Source: CADEED01 sp036274075
Lineage (GTDB): Bacteria > Pseudomonadota > Gammaproteobacteria > Steroidobacterales > Steroidobacteraceae
Direction of reading: 5' to 3'
Assembly: GCA_036274075.1 (NCBI GenBank)
Contig: DASUGK010000160.1
Coordinates: forward strand, 1-14,193
Length of the DNA stretch: 14,193 nucleotides
Shown here in pieces: positions 1-7,492 of the stretch. Below the pieces are notes generated by a model, which was given only the letters and a program-made list of their open reading frames with translations, searched no databases and had not been told where the DNA came from. How positions within the stretch are numbered: the stretch's first letter is position 1; every line of letters starts with the position of its first letter. A program made the translations under genes and the position numbers.

Positions 1-2
1 TG

Positions 3-866
3 TTCTGGAACCACGTGCTGCGGTATCGCGGTGACGTCATCGTGCGCAACATCGGCCAGGCGCCGGTGACCGCCAGCGGCAGCTACACCATGGTGAAGTT
101 CCGCGACGAGACCCTGGTGGCGTACAGCCTGCCGGGCGCGAAGTCCGAGAGCCTCAACAACACCATCGCGTATTTCATCCAGGAGACCGTGGCGCCCGCG
201 CGCCTGGCCGGTGAAGTGCTGCTGGTACAGGAGACGCTGGACCAGTCCATCGAAAACCGCCGCGCCTGGGTCTACAACCCGGGGCAGCGCCGCGTGCGAC
301 GCGCGCCGAACGTGGCGTTCGACAACCCCGGCACCAACTCCGACAACCTGCGTACCTCGGACCAGTTCGACATGTACAACGGTTCGCCCGAGCGCTACGA
401 CTGGACGCTGGTGGGCAAGAAGGAAATGCTCGTTCCGTACAACAGCTACAAGCTCAACTCGAACACGCTGAAGTACACCGACATCCTCAAGAAGAATCAC
501 ATCAATCCGGACCTGGCGCGCTACGAGTTGCACCGCGTGTGGGTGGTGGATTCCAAGCTCAAGCAGGGCAAGAGCCACCTGTACAGCCGCCGCACCTTGT
601 ACGTGGACGAAGACAGCTGGCAGATCCTCGCCGTGGATTGCTACGACAGTCGCGGCCAGCTGTATCGCGTGCAGGAAGGCCACGTCATCAACTTCTACGA
701 AGTGCCGGCGCTGTGGACCGCGCTCGAGACGGTGTATGACCTCTCGAACGGCCGCTACCTCGCGCTGGGCCTCGACAACGAGGAGCCGCGCAGCCGCGAC
801 TTCTCGCAGAAGCGTACCGAGGCCGACTACCAGCCCGCCGCCCTGCAACGGCGTGGTGTGCGCTAG
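3..866 (+). CDS. DUF1329 family protein, 5'-truncated by window edge
   Basis: This is the C-terminal part of a DUF1329 protein, a family with an outer-membrane lipoprotein-sorting (LolA-like) fold whose biochemical role is not established. The frame is open to the left edge (codons for FWNH precede the GTG at 15), so the true start and signal peptide lie outside the window. Recognisable family stretches are the opening LRYRGD, the central SPERYDWTLVGKKEMLVPYN and the later ARYELHRVWVVDSKLKQGKS followed by RRTLYVDEDSWQI. The stop is TAG at 864-866. The next gene, an exported Ycf48-like protein, starts 54 bases downstream and an MMPL transporter follows. This order is recurrent in proteobacteria, usually with a DUF1302 gene upstream of DUF1329. 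I infer a periplasmic or outer-membrane accessory role to the transporter, perhaps handling a lipid or hydrophobic ligand; no substrate can be read from the sequence. Family assignment is firm, function is open. Confidence 0.88.
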   Translation, partial: FWNHVLRYRGDVIVRNIGQAPVTASGSYTMVKFRDETLVAYSLPGAKSESLNNTIAYFIQETVAPARLAGEVLLVQETLDQSIENRRAWVYNPGQRRVRRAPNVAFDNPGTNSDNLRTSDQFDMYNGSPERYDWTLVGKKEMLVPYNSYKLNSNTLKYTDILKKNHINPDLARYELHRVWVVDSKLKQGKSHLYSRRTLYVDEDSWQILAVDCYDSRGQLYRVQEGHVINFYEVPALWTALETVYDLSNGRYLALGLDNEEPRSRDFSQKRTEADYQPAALQRRGVR

Positions 867-920
867 TACGACCCTTCACGGACGGGCAGGCCGCCGCGGC
901 CTGCCCGCCGGATTCCACCC

Positions 921-1955
921 ATGAAGCCAGGACCGGGCCTCGTTCTCGCCGTGATGCTCGGCATCGGCGGCGGGGCGTCGGCCCAGCTCGATCCCAACGA
1001 CGCCGCCAACAAGCCGGCGGAAATCGCGCCCCTGGCGGTCAGCTCGCTGCTGCTCGACCTCGCGTACGCAGGCTCCCGCCTGGTGGCGGTGGGCGAACGC
1101 GGCCACGTGCTGCTCTCCGACGACCAGGGCGCCACGTGGCGCCAGGCGAAGAGCGTGCCGACGCGCACCATGCTCACGGCGGTGTTCTTCGCCGACGACC
1201 AGTACGGTTGGGCCGTGGGCCACGACGAGACCATCCTCAACACCGTCGACGGCGGCGAGACCTGGACGCGCTCGCACTTCGCCCCCGAGGCGCAGCAGCC
1301 GCTGCTGGACCTGTGGTTCGCGAACCGCGTCAGCGGCATTGCAGTCGGCGCCTACGGCGCCTATTTCACGACCAACGACGGCGGACGTACCTGGGCCAGC
1401 GCCAGGTTCGCGCCGCCGCCGGCGCCCGTGGCGCAACACGACGGCGAGGTGGCGCCGGATGAAGGAGAACTTGCGCCCGACTATCACCTCAACCGCATCA
1501 TCGGCGTCGGCAACCGGTTGTACATCGCGGCCGAGGGTGGCCAGCTGTACCGCTCCGACGACCGCGGCGCCCACTGGCGCGTCCTGCCGTCGCCCTACGA
1601 AGGCAGCTTCTTCGGCCTGGTGCCGATCCGCGGCGAAGGCCTGCTGGCCTTCGGCCTGCGCGGCCACCTGTACCGCTCCGCCGACGGCGGCGAGACCTGG
1701 ACGCAGCTCGAGTCGCATACCACCGCCATGCTCACCGACGGCATCGCCATCAACGACCTGCGCGTGGTGATCAGCGGGCTCACCGGCGTGATGCTGGTGT
1801 CGGGCGATGCGGGCGAGACTTTCCGCCTGACGCAGCAGGAGGATCGCAAGGGCATCTCGGCGCTGCTGCCCGGCGCGGCGGGCGCCGTCGTCGTGGCGGG
1901 GGAGGGCGGCGTACGCGTCATCCGCCTCGACTCGGACCAGGATTCGGGTAGTTAG
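921..1955 (+). CDS. Exported Ycf48/Hcf136-like beta-propeller protein (BNR/Asp-box repeats)
   Basis: The 344-residue protein has a signal peptide (residues 1-21, cleavage likely after ASA before Q22), so it should be periplasmic. Six Asp-box-like motifs of the S-x-D-x-G-x-T-W type lie at about 66-73 (SDDQGATW), 108-115 (TVDGGETW), 151-158 (TNDGGRTW), 212-219 (SDDRGAHW), 253-260 (SADGGETW) and 294-301 (SGDAGETF), the layout of a single propeller domain. A Pro/Glu-rich insertion at roughly 163-187 separates blades three and four. In phototrophs Ycf48/Hcf136 helps photosystem II assembly. In a heterotroph the fold is probably used as a chaperone or scaffold for another membrane complex, most plausibly the RND protein encoded one base downstream (inference). 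It is not a sialidase by context. The ATG at 921 was chosen because it begins a clean signal peptide, although the Shine-Dalgarno sequence is poor. Confidence 0.86.
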   Translation: MKPGPGLVLAVMLGIGGGASAQLDPNDAANKPAEIAPLAVSSLLLDLAYAGSRLVAVGERGHVLLSDDQGATWRQAKSVPTRTMLTAVFFADDQYGWAVGHDETILNTVDGGETWTRSHFAPEAQQPLLDLWFANRVSGIAVGAYGAYFTTNDGGRTWASARFAPPPAPVAQHDGEVAPDEGELAPDYHLNRIIGVGNRLYIAAEGGQLYRSDDRGAHWRVLPSPYEGSFFGLVPIRGEGLLAFGLRGHLYRSADGGETWTQLESHTTAMLTDGIAINDLRVVISGLTGVMLVSGDAGETFRLTQQEDRKGISALLPGAAGAVVVAGEGGVRVIRLDSDQDSGS

Positions 1956-1956
1956 C

Positions 1957-4386
1957 ATGTCCGGCATCGCCACCGGAAAGTCCGAATCCCGCCTGGCGTT
2001 CACGCTGGAACGGCTGATCTTCGGCCACCGCGTGCTCATCGTGGTGTTGTTCGCGCTGGTGACCGTGCTCATGGTGGCCGTGGCGGTGCGCGGCCTGCGC
2101 ATCGACGCCTCGTTCACCAAGCAGTTGCCGCTCGAACACGAGTACATGCAGACTTTCGTGCGCCACCAGAGCGAATTCGGCAGCGCCAACCGCGTGCTCA
2201 TCGCGCTCATCGCGCGCGACGGCAACATGTTCACGCCGGCGTTCTTCGACAACCTCAAGAAGGCCACGGACGAAGTGCTGGTCATGGACGGCATCGACCG
2301 CGGGCGCGTGCAGTCGCTGTTCACGCCCAACGTGCGCTACATGGAAGTGGTCGAGGACGGCATCGAGGCCGGCAACGTGGTCGACTCGGAGTTCGTGCCG
2401 ACGGCCGAGGCGCTGGCCCGGGTGCGCGAGAACATCCTCAAGGCCGGCATCCGTGGCCGCCTGGTGGCCAACGATTTCTCCGGCGCGCTGATCTCGGCCA
2501 TCGTGCTCGAGCAGGACGCCACCGGCAAACCCATCGATCCCATCGAGGTGGCGCGCGCGCTCGAGACCCGCGTGCGCGACAAGATCCAGGGCGGCGACGT
2601 GGTCGTGCAGGCCCATCCCTCGACATACGAGGGGTCCGCCGTCGACGTCCACATGATCGGCTTCGCCAAGGTGGTGGGCGACATCGCCGACGGCGCCATG
2701 TCGGTGATCGTGTTCGCCGTGGCCACCATCCTGCTCACGCTGCTCGCGGTCTGGTACTACGTGCAGTCGCTCAAGGTCGCGGTGGTGCCCATCGTGTGCT
2801 CCATCATCGCGGTGACCTGGCAGCTCGGCACGCTGGTGCTGCTGGGGTACGGCATCGACCCGCTGGGCCTGCTCGTACCGTTCCTTATCTTTGCGATCGG
2901 CGTGTCACACGGCGTGCAGAAAATCAGCGCGGTCAAGGAAGCCGCGGTAGCCGGCTCATCGTCGATGGACGCCGCCAAGCAGACATTCCGGCAGCTGCTG
3001 ATGCCGGCCATCATCGCGTTGCTCGCCGACCTCGTCGGGTTCATCACCATCCTGCTGATCCCGGTGCAGGTGGTTCAGGAAATGGCCGTCACGGCCAGCA
3101 TCGGCGTCGCCATCGTGATCCTCACCGACCTGGTGCTGCTGCCGGTGCTGGTGTCGTGGGTGAAGTGGGACGACAAGTACCGCGCGCGGGTCGAAGTCAG
3201 GCAGGAGCGGCTGGCGCGGCAGTGGAAGGCATTGGCGCGGATCACCGAGCGCGGCCCGGCGCTGGCCATCATCAGCGTCGCGGTGCTGCTCGGCGTGTTC
3301 GGTGTGTGGAAGGGCCGCGAGACGCCCATCGGTGACACGCAGGCCGGAGTGCCGGAGCTGCGGCCCGACTCGCGCTACAACCAGGACAGCAATGTCATCA
3401 CCAGCAAGTTCTCGATCGGCGTCGACATCCTCAACGTCATCGTCGAATCGAAGGAGCCGCTGTGCACCAGCCACGAGCTCATGACGGCGGTGGACACCTT
3501 CTCGTGGAAGATGCGCAACGTCGATGGCGTGCAGGAGGTGATGTCGCTGCCCATCGTAGCGAAAATCGCGATCGCGGGGTGGAACGAGGGCAGCCTCAAG
3601 TGGCGCAACATCCCGCGTGAGCCCAACCAGCTGTCGCAGTCGACGCGTTACATCGAGACCAGCACGGGCCTGCTGAATGCCGACTGCAACGTCGTGCCGG
3701 TCATGATCTTCCTGCGCGACCACAAGGCGGCGACCATCGAGCGCGTCGTGGACGCGGTGAAGGCCTGGCGCACCGAGAACGTGTACGCCAATGCCACGTT
3801 CAACCTGGCCACCGGCAACGTCGGCGTCATGGCGGCCACGAACGAGGAAGTGAAGGCCAAGGAATATCCCATCCTCGGCTGGGTGTTCGCGGCCGTGATC
3901 CTCATGTGCCTGCTGACCTTCCGCAGCCTGCTGGGCACGCTGTTGGTGTTCCTGCCGCTGGCGCTGGTGTCCATCCTGGTCTACGCGGTCATGGCCATCG
4001 TCGGCATCGGGCTCAAGGTGAACACGCTGCCGATGGTGGCGCTGGGCGCCGGCATCGGCGTGGATTACGGCATCTACCTCTGGAGCCGCATGCAGGAGTA
4101 CCTGGAGGCGGGCGACAACGTGCACGACGCCTACCTCAAGACCATGCGTGTCACGGGCGCCAGCATCATCTTCACCGGCATCACGCTGGCCATCGGCGTG
4201 GTGACCTGGGTGTTCTCGCCGCTGCAGTTCCAGGCCGACATCGGCATCATGCTGACCTTCATGTTCTTCGTGAACATGCTCGGCGCCATCATCCTGCTCC
4301 CCGCCCTCGCCGCCTGGTTCGTCCGCCCCCGAAAAGTGGTGTCAGAGACCGAAAACCGGGATAACTCGGCGCCGAAACCGGTCTGA
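1957..4386 (+). CDS. RND/MMPL family transporter
   Basis: This 809-residue inner-membrane protein has the duplicated RND layout. TM1 is near 24-44 and is followed by a large periplasmic loop (about 45-245). A five-helix bundle (about 247-400) includes the FAIGVSHGVQ segment at 312-321. TM7 is near 433-450 and is followed by a second periplasmic loop (about 451-637). A second five-helix bundle (about 638-787) contains GAGIGVDYGIYL at 697-708, whose Asp703 sits where MMPL proteins place the proton-relay acid. It lacks the hallmarks of tripartite drug-efflux RND pumps and fits the MMPL/HpnN-like side of the family, known for moving lipids and hopanoids; the substrate here is unknown. It starts one base after the Ycf48-like stop, so translation is probably coupled. 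The last 16 residues (794-809, from VVSETENRD onward) are encoded by an inverted-repeat element, so the native C-terminus has probably been replaced. Confidence 0.9.
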   Translation: MSGIATGKSESRLAFTLERLIFGHRVLIVVLFALVTVLMVAVAVRGLRIDASFTKQLPLEHEYMQTFVRHQSEFGSANRVLIALIARDGNMFTPAFFDNLKKATDEVLVMDGIDRGRVQSLFTPNVRYMEVVEDGIEAGNVVDSEFVPTAEALARVRENILKAGIRGRLVANDFSGALISAIVLEQDATGKPIDPIEVARALETRVRDKIQGGDVVVQAHPSTYEGSAVDVHMIGFAKVVGDIADGAMSVIVFAVATILLTLLAVWYYVQSLKVAVVPIVCSIIAVTWQLGTLVLLGYGIDPLGLLVPFLIFAIGVSHGVQKISAVKEAAVAGSSSMDAAKQTFRQLLMPAIIALLADLVGFITILLIPVQVVQEMAVTASIGVAIVILTDLVLLPVLVSWVKWDDKYRARVEVRQERLARQWKALARITERGPALAIISVAVLLGVFGVWKGRETPIGDTQAGVPELRPDSRYNQDSNVITSKFSIGVDILNVIVESKEPLCTSHELMTAVDTFSWKMRNVDGVQEVMSLPIVAKIAIAGWNEGSLKWRNIPREPNQLSQSTRYIETSTGLLNADCNVVPVMIFLRDHKAATIERVVDAVKAWRTENVYANATFNLATGNVGVMAATNEEVKAKEYPILGWVFAAVILMCLLTFRSLLGTLLVFLPLALVSILVYAVMAIVGIGLKVNTLPMVALGAGIGVDYGIYLWSRMQEYLEAGDNVHDAYLKTMRVTGASIIFTGITLAIGVVTWVFSPLQFQADIGIMLTFMFFVNMLGAIILLPALAAWFVRPRKVVSETENRDNSAPKPV

Positions 4387-4416
4387 ACAATCCCGGTTTT
4401 CGGTCTCTGACACCAC
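4336..4416. repeat. 27-bp perfect inverted repeat, REPIN-like element
   Basis: The left arm 4336-4362 (beginning GTGGTGTCAGAGACCG) and right arm 4390-4416 (ending CGGTCTCTGACACCAC) are perfect reverse complements over 27 bp, around a 27-base spacer (4363-4389). The spacer carries a partial third copy of the core (CCGAAACCGG). The left arm lies inside the transporter reading frame, the transporter stop (4384-4386) lies in the spacer, and the right arm ends 6 bases before the decarboxylase ATG. No T-run follows, so it is not a standard intrinsic terminator. Two inverted GC-rich units around a short spacer match the architecture of REPIN elements mobilised by REP-associated tyrosine transposases. 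That identity is inference, as no second copy or transposase is in this window. As RNA it would form a very stable hairpin between the two genes. Confidence 0.8.
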
Positions 4417-4422
4417 CTCCGT

Positions 4423-5844
4423 ATGACTCCCGGGGAATTTCGAAGGGCAGGGCACGAACTCGTGGATTGGATCGCGGATTATCGCGAGCGCGTGGCGCGC
4501 GGCGATTTTCCGGTGATGGCGCGCACCGCGCCCGGGGCCCTGCGTGGGGCTCTGCCCAGGTCCCCGCCGCAGGCCGGCGAGTCCTTCGACGCCATTCGCC
4601 GCGACCTGGACGAGCTCATCCTGCCGGCCTGCACGCACTGGCAGGACCCGCGCTTCTTCGCCTATTTCCCCTCCAACGGCCTGCCAGCGGCCGTGCTGGG
4701 CGACCTGGTCAGCAGCGGGCTCGGCCAGCTAGGCCTCAACTGGCAGGCCAGCCCGGCGCTCACGGAGCTCGAGGAAGTCAGCCTCGACTGGTGGCGGCAG
4801 ATGCTGGGTCTCTCGGAGCGCTGGTCGGGCGTCATCCAGGACACCGCCTCCACGGCCACCTTCGTGGCGCTGGTCTGCGCGCGCGAACGCGCCACGAACC
4901 ACGGGGCCGCCCGCGGCGGCGCCCAGGCGCTGGACCGCCCCCTCATGGTCTACGTGTCCTCCCAGGCGCACAGCTCGGTGGAAAAGGCCGCGCTGCTCGC
5001 CGGCTTCGGCCGCCAGAACCTGCGCGTCATACCGGTGGACGCGCAGTTCGACATGCGCCCCGAGGCGCTGGCCAGCGCCGTCCTCGAAGACCGCGCGGCC
5101 GGCCGCGAGCCCTGCGCCATCGTCGCCACCTGCGGCACCACCGCAACCACCGCCTTCGACCCGCTGGTGGATATCGCCCGCGTGGCACGCAGCGAAGAGC
5201 TCTGGCTGCACGTCGATGCCGCCATGGCCGGTTCCGCGATGATCCTGCCCGAGTGCCGCACGCTCTGGGACAGCGTCGAGTCCGCCGACTCGCTGGTGGT
5301 CAATCCGCACAAGTGGCTGGGCGTCTCCTTCGACTGCTCGACGTACTTCGTGCGCGACCCGCAGTTCCTGGTGCGCGTGATGTCCACCAACCCGAGCTAC
5401 CTGCAGACCGCGGCCGACGGCCAGGTGAAGAATTACCGCGACTGGGGCATCCCGCTGGGCCGACGCATGCGCGCGCTCAAGTTGTGGTTCGTGATCCGCG
5501 AGCAGGGCGTCGTGCAGCTGCAGGAACGCCTGCGGCGCGACCTCGGAAATGCCCGCTGGCTCGAGGCCGAGGTGCGGCGTGCGCCGCACTGGAAGCTGCT
5601 GGCGCCGGTGCGGCTGCAGACGCTGGTGGTCCGCCACGAACCGCCGGGCGTCGCCGGCGAAGCGCTGGACGCGCATACGCAGCGCTGGGCCAGGGCCATC
5701 AACGACTCGGGCGAGGGTTATCTCACGCCCACGCTCCTCGACGGCCGCTGGGCGGTGCGCCTCTCCATCGGCGCCGCCGCCACCGAGCGGCAACACGTCG
5801 AGGGCCTGTGGAAACTCATGCGCGACACCGCCGGCGCCGCGTAG
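4423..5844 (+). CDS. PLP-dependent group II amino-acid decarboxylase (aromatic-L-amino-acid decarboxylase-like)
   Basis: The 473-residue length is normal for the family. The N-terminus (FRRAGHELVDWIADY) is the usual start of bacterial aromatic-amino-acid decarboxylase-type enzymes and supports the ATG at 4423. Active-site residues can be aligned with human DDC: His183 (QAHSS, PLP stacking, like His192), Asp265 (HVDAAMAG, pyridine nitrogen, like Asp271), Lys297 (NPHKW, Schiff base, like Lys303) and Tyr326 (NPSYL, like Tyr332). Retention of the loop tyrosine, which is Phe in the aldehyde-synthase branch, predicts decarboxylation of an amino acid to an amine and CO2. The substrate (Tyr, Trp, DOPA, Phe or other) cannot be decided. 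It is cytosolic, with no signal peptide. There is no purine-rich ribosome-binding site before the start; the sequence there (CACCTCCGT) is the end of an inverted repeat plus a CCTCC run. The metallo-hydrolase gene follows after 44 bases and is probably cotranscribed. Confidence 0.9.
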   Translation: MTPGEFRRAGHELVDWIADYRERVARGDFPVMARTAPGALRGALPRSPPQAGESFDAIRRDLDELILPACTHWQDPRFFAYFPSNGLPAAVLGDLVSSGLGQLGLNWQASPALTELEEVSLDWWRQMLGLSERWSGVIQDTASTATFVALVCARERATNHGAARGGAQALDRPLMVYVSSQAHSSVEKAALLAGFGRQNLRVIPVDAQFDMRPEALASAVLEDRAAGREPCAIVATCGTTATTAFDPLVDIARVARSEELWLHVDAAMAGSAMILPECRTLWDSVESADSLVVNPHKWLGVSFDCSTYFVRDPQFLVRVMSTNPSYLQTAADGQVKNYRDWGIPLGRRMRALKLWFVIREQGVVQLQERLRRDLGNARWLEAEVRRAPHWKLLAPVRLQTLVVRHEPPGVAGEALDAHTQRWARAINDSGEGYLTPTLLDGRWAVRLSIGAAATERQHVEGLWKLMRDTAGAA

Positions 5845-5888
5845 CGGAATGCCGGTTGCCCCGCATCCTGTAGAAAAGGGAGAGCCAC

Positions 5889-6836
5889 ATGACGAAAACC
5901 GGGACCGGAACAAAATTGATCGCCGCATTGCTCGCCGGCGGCGCGCCACTCGCGCTGGCCCAGCAGGCGCCACCTGCGCCCATGCCGGCGCCCCCGGACA
6001 CCAAGATCGAGACGGTAAACCTCGCGCCGGGCATCTACATGCTCATCGGCCGCGGCGGCAATATCGGGGTCACGGTGGGCCGGGACGGCGCGGCCATCAT
6101 CGACGACCAGTTCGCCGACATGGTGCCGAAGATCCGCGCCGCGGTGGCGCTGCTCTCCGAGACGCCGGTGAAGTTCGTCATCAACACGCATCTGCACGGC
6201 GATCACACCGGCGGCAACGATGCCTTCGGCGCCGCGGGCGCGGTGATCATCGCGCACGACAACGTGCGCAAGCGCCTCGGCAGCGACCAGGTCAATCCTT
6301 CCACCCAGCAGCCCATCAAGGCGCGTGCACGCGAAGCACTGCCCGTGGTGACGTTCGCCGACTCCGCCTCGCTGCATTTCAACGACGACACGCTGGAGTT
6401 CACGCACCTGCCGAATGCGCACACCGAGACCGACATCGTGGTCCGCTTCCGGAGAGCCAACATCGTGCACATGGGCGACCTGTTCACCGGCGGCTTCCCT
6501 TTCATCGACGGCAACACCGGCGGCACGCTCGACGGCTACATCCTCGCGCACGAGAAAGTGCTCGCCACCATCGACGACGACACGAAAGTGATCCGCGGCC
6601 ACGGTCCGCTCGGCAACAAGGCCGAACTCCAGGCCTACCACGACATGCTGGTGGTGGTGCGCGACCGCATCGCGAAGCTCGTGAAGTCGCGCAAGACGCA
6701 GGAAGAGGTGCTGGCCGCGCGTCCCACGAAGGAATTCGAGGAGAAATACGGCGGCGCCAATTTCAACGCCGGGCAGTGGATAGGCCGCGCCTACGTCGAC
6801 CAGACGCGCGCGCTCGAAATGCGCCGCAGGAAATAG
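5889..6836 (+). CDS. Exported metallo-beta-lactamase-fold hydrolase
   Basis: The 315-residue protein starts with a hydrophobic signal sequence (about 8-24, ending ALAQQ), so it is probably periplasmic. It contains the metal-binding HxHxDH motif (HLHGDH, residues 101-106). Further ligands are His178 (PNAHTETD), Asp197 (MGDLF) and His238 (RGHGP), giving a complete two-metal site, so the enzyme should be active. These ligands are common to broad MBL-fold hydrolases (glyoxalase II, lactonases, class B3-like enzymes, SoxH-like proteins). No feature singles out beta-lactams, and calling it a resistance gene would be unsupported. The C-terminal helix region (about 250-315) is charged and typical of the general family. 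The start is well supported by AAGGGAGAG (5876-5884) just before the ATG. It follows the decarboxylase by 44 bases. Whether the two act in one pathway is unclear, since one is cytosolic and the other exported. Confidence 0.88.
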   Translation: MTKTGTGTKLIAALLAGGAPLALAQQAPPAPMPAPPDTKIETVNLAPGIYMLIGRGGNIGVTVGRDGAAIIDDQFADMVPKIRAAVALLSETPVKFVINTHLHGDHTGGNDAFGAAGAVIIAHDNVRKRLGSDQVNPSTQQPIKARAREALPVVTFADSASLHFNDDTLEFTHLPNAHTETDIVVRFRRANIVHMGDLFTGGFPFIDGNTGGTLDGYILAHEKVLATIDDDTKVIRGHGPLGNKAELQAYHDMLVVVRDRIAKLVKSRKTQEEVLAARPTKEFEEKYGGANFNAGQWIGRAYVDQTRALEMRRRK

Positions 6837-6993
6837 CTAGTCGCCGCGGCGCCCTTCCTCCAAACCCTTGTCCCGGACAGGACAACGGGCCTGTCGTGCG
6901 CGATTTTCGTGCAACATAACGCCCTGGTGCGCCGGACAAGTCTCACAGCCGGACGGCGCTCACGGAAAGGGACTATAGACAGCGCTCGACATC

Positions 6994-7479
6994 ATGGTGA
7001 AAGTGTTCGCCATGAAGAACCCGGGGAACAGCGCCAAATTGTTAGACCTCCCGTATGCGCCGGAGGCCGAGCAGCTGCTCGATGAACTCGAGCGCACCGG
7101 CCAGTTCCGCGTGGGCCTCGAAGCCGAGGCGGAAGAAGAGGCCGTCGATCCCGCCGCCACCATCGAGTACTCGTGGGGCCGCGGCTCCGGCAGCGTCACC
7201 ATCCAGGACTGGTGGACCACCGGCCGCGTCGCGTTGCGCGTGGGCCCGGGCATCCACCACAACGACATCGTGCTGGCGCAGATCGGCGATTCGCTGGTGG
7301 TACGCACGCAGGATGGACTCGATCGCGTTCTGCTCGAGGGTTATCTCGGCCTGATTCCCGACGCGTCCACGCTGCGCGTCATCTTCAGCGATGGCAGCGA
7401 ATGGAGCGGCGAAGACGTGGTGACGAAGATCAGCAGCCGCGTGCAGAGCGTGGCAGAACCGGGACCCGCCGCGTCCTGA
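6994..7479 (+). CDS. Short protein with haemolysin-type calcium-binding-related (RTX-associated) module
   Basis: The 161-residue protein has no signal peptide or membrane segment. Residues about 60-150 resemble the module that follows RTX repeats in haemolysin-type proteins (HCBP-related). A first half is IEYSWGRGSGSVTIQDWW. A second half reads LRVGPGIHHNDIVLAQIGDS, then a basic/hydrophobic strand, then IFSDGSEWSGEDV, the usual 'F-x-DG-x-W-x-x-x-D' ending. The N-terminal 50 residues are acidic (EAEAEEEAVDP). The nonapeptide GGxGxD repeats that normally accompany this module are absent, so calcium binding and type I secretion should not be assumed. The protein may be a remnant, a partner for a larger RTX protein, or a cytoplasmic relative. 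The ATG at 6994 has no good Shine-Dalgarno sequence; ATG at 7012 is an alternative. It lies alone, with 157 bases upstream and its end converging on the TfpX/TfpZ-like gene 13 bases away. Confidence 0.7.
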   Translation: MVKVFAMKNPGNSAKLLDLPYAPEAEQLLDELERTGQFRVGLEAEAEEEAVDPAATIEYSWGRGSGSVTIQDWWTTGRVALRVGPGIHHNDIVLAQIGDSLVVRTQDGLDRVLLEGYLGLIPDASTLRVIFSDGSEWSGEDVVTKISSRVQSVAEPGPAAS

Positions 7480-7492
7480 TTTCCACCGCGGG

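Noticed and set aside
876..2330. Long minus-strand open frame opposite the Ycf48-like and MMPL genes
   Set aside because: It is a shadow of high-GC coding sequence: its translation is low complexity (A/V/R/H-rich) with no motifs, while the + strand encodes clear families.
4467..5873. 468-codon plus-strand frame within the decarboxylase gene
   Set aside because: It is an R/A/G-rich out-of-frame translation; the frame from 4423 has all PLP active-site residues.
5889..6836. Calling the MBL-fold gene a beta-lactamase
   Set aside because: The visible metal ligands are shared by most MBL-fold hydrolases, and nothing specific to beta-lactam hydrolysis is seen.
6876..6895. Hairpin GACAGG/CCTGTC with 8-base loop after the MBL gene
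   Set aside because: The stem is only 6 bp and no T-run follows, so it does not qualify as a terminator.
6974..6979. TATAGA as -10 box for the RTX-associated-module gene
   Set aside because: No -35 element at suitable spacing; a single hexamer match is not enough.
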